Source: JAKOQB01 sp036824465 (GTDB lineage: Bacteria; Pseudomonadota; Gammaproteobacteria; Burkholderiales; Burkholderiaceae_F). Taken from it: a DNA stretch of 5,517 bases. The stretch spans positions 1 to 5,517 of the forward strand of contig DAITAC010000171.1 of NCBI GenBank assembly GCA_036824465.1, given 5' to 3'. The first letter of the stretch is position 1. Every line of letters starts with the position of its first letter. The notes under the pieces were generated by a model, which was not told the DNA's origin, ran no database searches, and was given only the letters and a program-made list of their open reading frames with translations. This document shows positions 1 through 5,517 of this stretch, piece by piece. The translations under genes were made by a program, and so were the position numbers.

Positions 1-55
1 CAATCGTCCCCACATTCACGTGCGGCTTGGTGCGCTCAAATTTGCCTTTTGCCAT
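1..55 (-). CDS. tuf: Elongation factor Tu, N-terminal fragment (gene runs off the window)
   Basis: The first 18 codons of EF-Tu are visible, reading MAKGKFERTKPHVNVGTI, before the gene leaves the low-coordinate edge. EF-Tu is the GTPase that carries aminoacyl-tRNA to the ribosomal A site. The visible part is the N-terminal stretch just before the P-loop; the GHVDHGKT motif expected next lies outside the window. The ATG at 55-53 follows fusA by 35 bases, with a modest GGGGAA ribosome-binding site at 67-62, and this is the usual fusA-tuf end of the str operon. Most Proteobacteria have two nearly identical tuf genes; this copy would be the str-operon one (often tufA), but the fragment cannot show whether a second exists. 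Identity is secure from sequence and position; nothing can be said about the rest of the gene. Confidence 0.95.
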   Translation of the reverse strand, partial: MAKGKFERTKPHVNVGTI

Positions 56-90
56 TTTCAGTTCCCCAAAGAACAGTTACGTGTTCAGCC

Positions 91-2196
<2,106 letters not shown>

Positions 2197-2219
2197 AAAG
2201 CCTTCCTGAAACTAGAAGT

Positions 2220-2244
2220 GCGAGGTGCGCTCAGCGCGCCTCGC
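2220..2244 (-). promoter_or_regulatory. GC-rich hairpin in the rpsG-fusA gap
   Basis: The arms at 2244-2234 and 2230-2220 are complementary over 11 positions with a 3-base loop (2233-2231). In the mRNA sense ten pairs are Watson-Crick and one is an A-C mismatch. The hairpin takes up almost half of the 56-base gap and ends 12 bases before the fusA ribosome-binding site. No U-run follows it in the direction of transcription (CACTTCTAG comes next), so it does not look like an intrinsic terminator. It could be a ribosome-coupling spacer, an RNase processing or stability element, or a protein-binding site; the sequence does not decide between these. Confidence 0.55.
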
Positions 2245-2252
2245 TTGTCCAT

Positions 2253-2723
2253 CTAAAACCTGAAGTGCGCGAAAGCCTTGTTGGCCTCGGCCATGCGGTG
2301 CACTTCCTCGCGCTTCTTCATTGCGCCACCGCGGCCCTCGGCCGCCTCGAGCAGCTCTCCCGCCAGCCGCTGCGGCATCGATTTTTCGCCACGCTTCTTG
2401 GCCGCTTCCCGCAGCCAGCGCATTGCGAGAGCCATCCGCCGAACCGGGCGGACTTCGACCGGGACCTGGTAGTTGGCGCCACCGACCCGCCGGCTTTTCA
2501 CCTCGACCATCGGCTTGACGTTGTTCAGCGCCAGCGTGAACACCTCGATTGCATTCTTGCCCGCTTTCTGCTCGATCTGCGACAGCGCGCCGTAAACGAT
2601 GCGCTCGGCTACGGCCTTCTTGCCGTCGAGCATGATCACGTTGACGAACTTGGTGAGGTCCGTGCTTTGAAATTTCGGATCCGGCAGGATCTCGCGCTTG
2701 GGTACTTCACGACGACGGGGCAT
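2253..2723 (-). CDS. rpsG: 30S ribosomal protein S7
   Basis: A complete 156-residue S7, the usual bacterial length. S7 binds the 3' major domain of 16S rRNA, starts assembly of the 30S head, and lies near the E site and mRNA exit. Recognisable family segments are the MPRRREVPKREILPDPKF start, the helix with FVNVIMLDGKKAVAE (27-41), NNVKPMVEVKSRRVGGANYQ (67-86) with its basic RNA-binding surface, VEVRPVRRMALAMRWL (89-104), and the C-terminal AEANKAFAHFRF. The ATG at 2723-2721 has a strong GAGGAAG ribosome-binding site (2734-2728). The gene follows rpsL after 117 bases and precedes fusA by 56, as in the str operon. In E. coli, S7 represses its own translation by binding the rpsL-rpsG intercistronic RNA; the structured gap here suggests the same, though that is inference. 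Confidence 0.98.
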   Translation of the reverse strand: MPRRREVPKREILPDPKFQSTDLTKFVNVIMLDGKKAVAERIVYGALSQIEQKAGKNAIEVFTLALNNVKPMVEVKSRRVGGANYQVPVEVRPVRRMALAMRWLREAAKKRGEKSMPQRLAGELLEAAEGRGGAMKKREEVHRMAEANKAFAHFRF

Positions 2724-2775
2724 GGGACTTCCTCTCTGGCTTCAGTCATGAGCCGTCCGCGGGCGGGCGGCGGAG

Positions 2776-2849
2776 GCGGCCCCATCAAGCCGGGCCGCGA
2801 CTTACTCGGCTGCGCACAAAGTCGCAACCGCGAACTTCGATCAGGTTGC
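2776..2849 (-). promoter_or_regulatory. Structured rpsL-rpsG intercistronic RNA, candidate S7 autoregulatory site
   Basis: Three perfect inverted repeats sit one after another here. The first pairs 2849-2844 with 2829-2824 (6 bp, with the rpsL stop codon in its loop). The second pairs 2825-2819 with 2803-2797 (7 bp, GCGACTT/AAGTCGC, 15-base loop). The third pairs 2798-2792 with 2782-2776 (7 bp, GCGGCCC/GGGCCGC, 9-base loop). Neighbouring stems share two bases, so they could stack or compete. In E. coli the rpsL-rpsG gap is the mRNA target of repressor protein S7, which resembles its 16S rRNA site. Position and density of structure fit that role, but I cannot show S7-site homology, and GC-rich DNA forms such stems readily. 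Confidence 0.45.
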
Positions 2850-3218
2850 CTTCGGACGCTTGGCGCCGTACTTGGAGCGGCTCTGCTTGCGGTCTTTCAC
2901 ACCCTGGGTATCGAGCGACCCGCGAACAATGTGGTAGCGCACGCCCGGCAGATCCTTTACCCGACCGCCGCGAATCAGCACGACCGAGTGCTCCTGCAGG
3001 TTGTGGCCTTCGCCGCCGATGTAGGAGATCACCTCGTGGCCGTTGACCAGTCGCACCTTCGCCACCTTGCGCAGCGCGGAGTTGGGCTTCTTCGGCGTCG
3101 TCGTGTAGACCTTGGTGCACACGCCGCGCTTCTGCGGGCTCATCTTGAGCGCCGGGCTCTTGCTTTTCGCATGCGCGGATTCACGCGGCTTGCGCACCAG
3201 TTGATTGATCGTCGGCAT
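2841..3218 (-). CDS. rpsL: 30S ribosomal protein S12
   Basis: A complete 125-residue S12, one residue longer than E. coli (ends KRPKAT). S12 sits at the 30S decoding centre and helps control tRNA selection accuracy. The diagnostic blocks are present: NQLVRKPR (5-12), [20 protein letters not shown] (30-49), [20 protein letters not shown] (65-84) and [12 protein letters not shown] (85-96). Lys43 and Lys88, where streptomycin-resistance substitutions are known, are both lysine, so the gene has the streptomycin-sensitive form at these sites. Asp89, the known methylthiolation target of RimO in E. coli, is also present. The ATG at 3218-3216 has no strong ribosome-binding site: a GAAAG stretch lies close and a weak AGGCGGA lies at 3234-3228. 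It is the first gene of the str operon, 290 bases after rpoC, apparently with its own promoter. Confidence 0.98.
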   Translation of the reverse strand: [125 protein letters not shown]

Positions 3219-3402
3219 CTTCTTTCGTCCGCCTGGGTTTCGTTAACAGGGATTCCGTGTAACAGCACTGGAACGTTGCCGCGCCAGCGCCGACTGGGTC
3301 TTGCACGGAGGGGTGGCACCGGGAAATGGCGCCCTGAACGATCGAACGCGCGGTCGCGTCGAGACGAAAAGAACGCCGAGCCCGGGCGGGCTCCGGAAAG
3401 CC
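3219..3402 (-). promoter_or_regulatory. Long structured 5' leader of the rpsL operon
   Basis: If transcription starts about seven bases after the -10 element, the leader is about 180 bases. It contains no ATG in the sense direction. Four possible hairpins occur in order: 3393-3388 with 3383-3378 (GAGCCC/GGGCTC, 4-base loop, followed after GGCG by TTCTTTT at 3373-3367); 3362-3355 with 3350-3342 (TCGACGCG with CGCG and TCGA, one bulged base, 4-base loop); 3333-3328 with 3320-3315 (6 bp, one G-U, 7-base loop); and 3290-3284 with 3271-3265 (7 bp, one G-U, 12-base loop). These may affect message stability or translation of rpsL. Without a comparison to relatives, chance stems in GC-rich DNA remain possible. 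Confidence 0.45.
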
Positions 3403-3406
3403 TTGG

Positions 3407-3436
3407 ATTTTCCCCTGTTCAGTGCACTAGTGTCAA
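3407..3436 (-). promoter_or_regulatory. Sigma-70-type promoter for the rpsL-rpsG-fusA-tuf operon
   Basis: On the minus strand a perfect -35 hexamer TTGACA (3436-3431) is followed after 18 bases by GAAAAT (3412-3407), matching four of six -10 consensus positions. Transcription would begin near 3403-3400, giving a leader of about 180 bases before rpsL. Upstream lies a 14-bp dyad and then a T-rich stretch (3460-3453) that could act as an UP-like element. Position just after the rpoC terminator and before the str operon is what a dedicated str promoter should have. The -35 match is strong; the -10 match is only fair and the spacer is one base longer than optimal. Confidence 0.65.
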
Positions 3437-3438
3437 GG

Positions 3439-3452
3439 CGAGGAGTTCCTCG
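3439..3452. repeat. 14-bp dyad symmetry next to the -35 element
   Basis: CGAGGA and TCCTCG form a 6-bp perfect inverted repeat around a 2-base centre. It starts directly after the T-run of the rpoC terminator and ends two bases before the -35 hexamer of the proposed rpsL promoter, centred near -44 relative to the presumed start. It could be an operator or activator site in DNA, or a second hairpin in read-through RNA from rpoC. No known regulator consensus is recognised. Confidence 0.4.
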
Positions 3453-3489
3453 AAAAAGAAGCGGCCGGCACATGGCCAGCCGCCACTTT
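3453..3489 (-). terminator. Rho-independent terminator after rpoC
   Basis: Twenty bases after the rpoC stop codon, the minus strand forms a 9-bp stem, GCGGCTGGC (3483-3475) with GCCGGCCGC (3469-3461), with one G-U pair and a 5-base loop (3474-3470). TTCTTTTT (3460-3453) follows at once. The A-run before the stem (3489-3487) can pair with part of the U-run, extending the lower stem with one U-U mismatch. This is a textbook intrinsic terminator and should end rpoBC transcripts. Any read-through would enter the rpsL leader. Confidence 0.88.
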
Positions 3490-3508
3490 GGTCCATGGCC
3501 AGTTTTGA

Positions 3509-5517
3509 TCAGGGCTCGGACACCTCCGTTGAGTCTTCGCCACCCTCAAGCGCCTCGACCGGCGTCGTGGACGCCTCCAGTGCCGCCAGGGCTTCTCGTT
3601 CTGCGGCTTCGGCTTCTTCCTTTTCCTTGCGTGCGCGGTGATAAGCCAGGCCAGTGCCCGCCGGGATCAGTCGGCCGACGATCACATTCTCCTTCAATCC
3701 TCGCAGGCCGTCGGTCTTGCCCATGATCGCCGCCTCTGTAAGGACGCGCGTCGTCTCCTGGAACGATGCGGCAGAAATGAAGGAGTCGGTCGACAGCGAC
3801 GCCTTGGTGATTCCGAGCAGAATGTTCTCGAACAACGCCGGACGGCCACCCTTGGCGACCGCCTTGTCGTTTTCGTCCAGCAGTTCCGAGCGCTCCACCT
3901 GTTCACCGGTGATGAACGGCGCGTCGCCCGGATCGGTCACCTGCACTCGGCGCAGCATCTGCCGCACGATGACTTCGATGTGCTTGTCGTTGATCTTCAC
4001 ACCCTGCAGACGGTAAACGTCCTGGACCTCGTCGACGATGTAGCGCGCCAGCGCTTCGACACCGATCAGGCGCAGGATGTCATGCGGATCCGCCGGCCCG
4101 TCGACGATCGACTCGCCTTTGTTCACCACCTGGCCGTCGTGTACCAGCACGTGCTTGTCCTTCGGGATCAGGAACTCGTGCTCCTTCCCGTCGAGATCGG
4201 TGATGATCAAGCGCTGCTTGCCCTTGGTGTCCTTGCCGAACGACACGGTGCCGGTGACTTCGGCGAGTGTGCCGGCATCCTTCGGGGAACGCGCCTCGAA
4301 CAGTTCCGCCACACGCGGCAGACCGCCGGTAATGTCGCGCGTCTTCTGCGACTCCTGCGGAATGCGCGCCAGCACTTCGCCTACCGCCACTGGCTGGCCG
4401 TCGCGCACGACAATCAAGGCGCCAACCGGGAAGCTGATCGTGACCGCGTGATCGGTGCTGGCGATCTTGACCTCTTCACCCGATTCGTTGATCAGTTTCA
4501 CCTGCGGACGCACGCCGCGCGTGGTCGATCCACGTCGCTTGGCGTCGATCACGACCAGGGTGGAAAGTCCCGTCACCTCATCGATCTGCTTGGCAACCGT
4601 GACGCCCTCTTCGATGTTCTCGAATTTCACCGTGCCGGCGTACTCAGTAATGATCGGTCGCGTCAGGGGATCCCAGCTGGCAAGCTGCGCACCCGCCTTG
4701 ACCGCCTTGCCGTCAGTCACGAGCAATGTGGCGCCATACGGCACCTTGTGGCGCTCGCGCTCACGGCCGTTGTCGTCGACGATGATGACCTCGCCCGAAC
4801 GCGAGATCACCACCTGCTCGCTCTTGGCGTTGGTGACATAGCGCATGGTCGCCGTGAAGCGGACCGTGCCGTTGCTCTTGGCCTCTACACTGCTCGCAAC
4901 CGCTGCGCGCGACGCGGCGCCGCCGATGTGGAATGTCCGCATCGTCAGCTGCGTGCCGGGTTCGCCGATTGATTGCGCGGCAATCACACCGACCGCTTCG
5001 CCTGCGTTCACGAGGACACCACGACCCAAGTCGCGGCCGTAGCACTTGGCACAGATGCCGTAGCGCGTGTCGCATGACAGCGGCGTGCGCACCTTGACTT
5101 CATCAAGTCCGACCTGCTCGATCCGGTCAACCGCGTCCTCGTCCAGCAGCGTTCCGGCCGCTAACACGACTCCTTGCGTGTCGGGATTGATCAGGTCGAG
5201 CGCGGCGACGCGTCCAAGAATTCGATCGCGCAGCGATTCAATCACCTCGCCACCCTCCACCAGCGCGCGCATTGCAACGCCGTTGGTGGTGCCGCAATCG
5301 TCCTCGGTCACAACCAGATCCTGTGTCACGTCGACCAGACGACGTGTGAGATAGCCAGAGTTAGCGGTCTTCAATGCCGTGTCCGCCAGGCCCTTGCGCG
5401 CGCCGTGGGTCGAAATGAAGTACTGCAGAACGTTCAGGCCCTCACGGAAATTCGCCGTGATCGGCGTCTCGATGATCGAGCCGTCCGGCTTGGCCATCAG
5501 GCCGCGCATGCCGGCCA
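3509..5517 (-). CDS. rpoC: RNA polymerase beta' subunit, C-terminal part (5' end outside the window)
   Basis: The last 668 codons of beta' are visible; the reading frame is open to the window edge, so the Met at 5509 (MRGLMAKPDG) is internal, not the start. Numbering from that Met, position n matches about E. coli n+742. The bridge helix covers about 27-62 (FISTHGARKGLADTALKTAN within it). The second zinc site is complete: Cys72, Cys146, Cys153 and Cys156, with exactly the E. coli spacing (814, 888, 895, 898). The trigger loop begins SIGEPGTQLTMRTFHIGG, with His194 equivalent to catalytic His936, and resumes at TRDITGGLPRVAELFEAR (390-407). In between lies an insertion of nearly 190 residues, the SI3 domain known from Proteobacteria. 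KINDKHIEVIVRQMLR (505-520) and GLKENVIVGRLIPAGTG (604-620) are conserved C-terminal blocks. It ends in an Ala/Glu-rich, acidic tail and a TGA stop. Confidence 0.98.
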   Translation of the reverse strand, partial: AGMRGLMAKPDGSIIETPITANFREGLNVLQYFISTHGARKGLADTALKTANSGYLTRRLVDVTQDLVVTEDDCGTTNGVAMRALVEGGEVIESLRDRILGRVAALDLINPDTQGVVLAAGTLLDEDAVDRIEQVGLDEVKVRTPLSCDTRYGICAKCYGRDLGRGVLVNAGEAVGVIAAQSIGEPGTQLTMRTFHIGGAASRAAVASSVEAKSNGTVRFTATMRYVTNAKSEQVVISRSGEVIIVDDNGRERERHKVPYGATLLVTDGKAVKAGAQLASWDPLTRPIITEYAGTVKFENIEEGVTVAKQIDEVTGLSTLVVIDAKRRGSTTRGVRPQVKLINESGEEVKIASTDHAVTISFPVGALIVVRDGQPVAVGEVLARIPQESQKTRDITGGLPRVAELFEARSPKDAGTLAEVTGTVSFGKDTKGKQRLIITDLDGKEHEFLIPKDKHVLVHDGQVVNKGESIVDGPADPHDILRLIGVEALARYIVDEVQDVYRLQGVKINDKHIEVIVRQMLRRVQVTDPGDAPFITGEQVERSELLDENDKAVAKGGRPALFENILLGITKASLSTDSFISAASFQETTRVLTEAAIMGKTDGLRGLKENVIVGRLIPAGTGLAYHRARKEKEEAEAAEREALAALEASTTPVEALEGGEDSTEVSEP

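Noticed and set aside
2197..2279. Short repeats GAAGTGCG (2215 and 2262) and AAAGCCTT (2197 and 2272) around the rpsG-fusA junction
   Set aside because: Each is only 8 bases, and one copy of each encodes the conserved S7 C-terminus, so chance similarity is the simplest explanation.
3367..3393. Leader hairpin followed by TTCTTTT as a second intrinsic terminator
   Set aside because: The stem is only 6 bp, four bases separate it from the T-run, and it would form almost at the very 5' end of the transcript. It is kept only as a possible leader structure.
3421..3432. Overlapping palindromes AGTGCACT and CACTAGTG in the promoter spacer
   Set aside because: Each is only 8 bp, they overlap, and they match no operator that I recognise; not enough to call a binding site.
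3243..3473. Minus-strand frame of 76 codons inside the rpoC-rpsL gap
   Set aside because: Its ATG lies in the loop of the rpoC terminator, it has no ribosome-binding site, and it reads through the terminator U-run and both promoter elements. The product is Arg/Pro/Ser-rich with no recognisable domain.
2265..3641. Plus-strand open frame of 458 codons opposite rpsG, rpsL and the rpoC-rpsL gap
   Set aside because: It crosses two real genes, a promoter and a terminator on the other strand and has no family signature. The near end-to-end arrangement with neighbouring antisense frames (one ending at 2256, one starting at 3638) looks operon-like but is coincidental.
3638..4972. Plus-strand open frame of 444 codons opposite rpoC
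   Set aside because: Antisense to conserved beta' sequence, with biased composition and no known motif.

Overview
This is a housekeeping window from what looks like a betaproteobacterium. All real genes lie on the minus strand, so transcription runs from high to low coordinates: the 3' part of rpoC (RNA polymerase beta'), then rpsL (S12), rpsG (S7), fusA (EF-G) and the first 18 codons of tuf (EF-Tu). This is the conserved junction between the end of the rpoBC operon and the str operon. The taxonomic guess rests on the DNA being GC-rich by eye, on the gene order, and on the protein termini (EF-Tu MAKGKFERTKPHVNVGTI, S12 [34 protein letters not shown]), which resemble betaproteobacterial sequences as I remember them. 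Beta' also carries the trigger-loop insertion typical of Proteobacteria. Genus cannot be decided from here.

Layout: 5517-3509 is the C-terminal half of rpoC, with the bridge helix, the zinc-binding cysteines, a trigger loop interrupted by a long insertion, and an acidic tail. The rpoC-rpsL gap (3508-3219, 290 bases) holds no gene but is well organised. A strong Rho-independent terminator (3489-3453) comes first, then a 14-bp dyad (3452-3439) and a promoter (TTGACA at 3436-3431, 18-base spacer, GAAAAT at 3412-3407). A leader of about 180 bases with several possible hairpins leads to rpsL. rpsL (3218-2841) and rpsG (2723-2253) are separated by 117 bases full of potential stems, in the place where E. 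coli has its S7 autoregulatory site. A GC-rich hairpin fills much of the 56-base rpsG-fusA gap. fusA (2196-91) is followed after 35 bases by tuf.

Together the genes encode the transcription and translation core: the beta' part of the polymerase active centre, two 30S proteins (decoding centre and head), the translocase EF-G and the aminoacyl-tRNA carrier EF-Tu. The layout implies that rpoBC transcription is largely ended at the terminator and that rpsL-rpsG-fusA-tuf is driven by its own promoter, possibly with S7 feedback on the message.

I found no mobile element, CRISPR array, tRNA or rRNA gene, phage gene or novel multi-gene system. Long plus-strand open frames are antisense shadows of the conserved genes. 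The points worth a second look are all non-coding: the compact terminator/dyad/promoter boundary, the leader, and the two intercistronic RNA structures.
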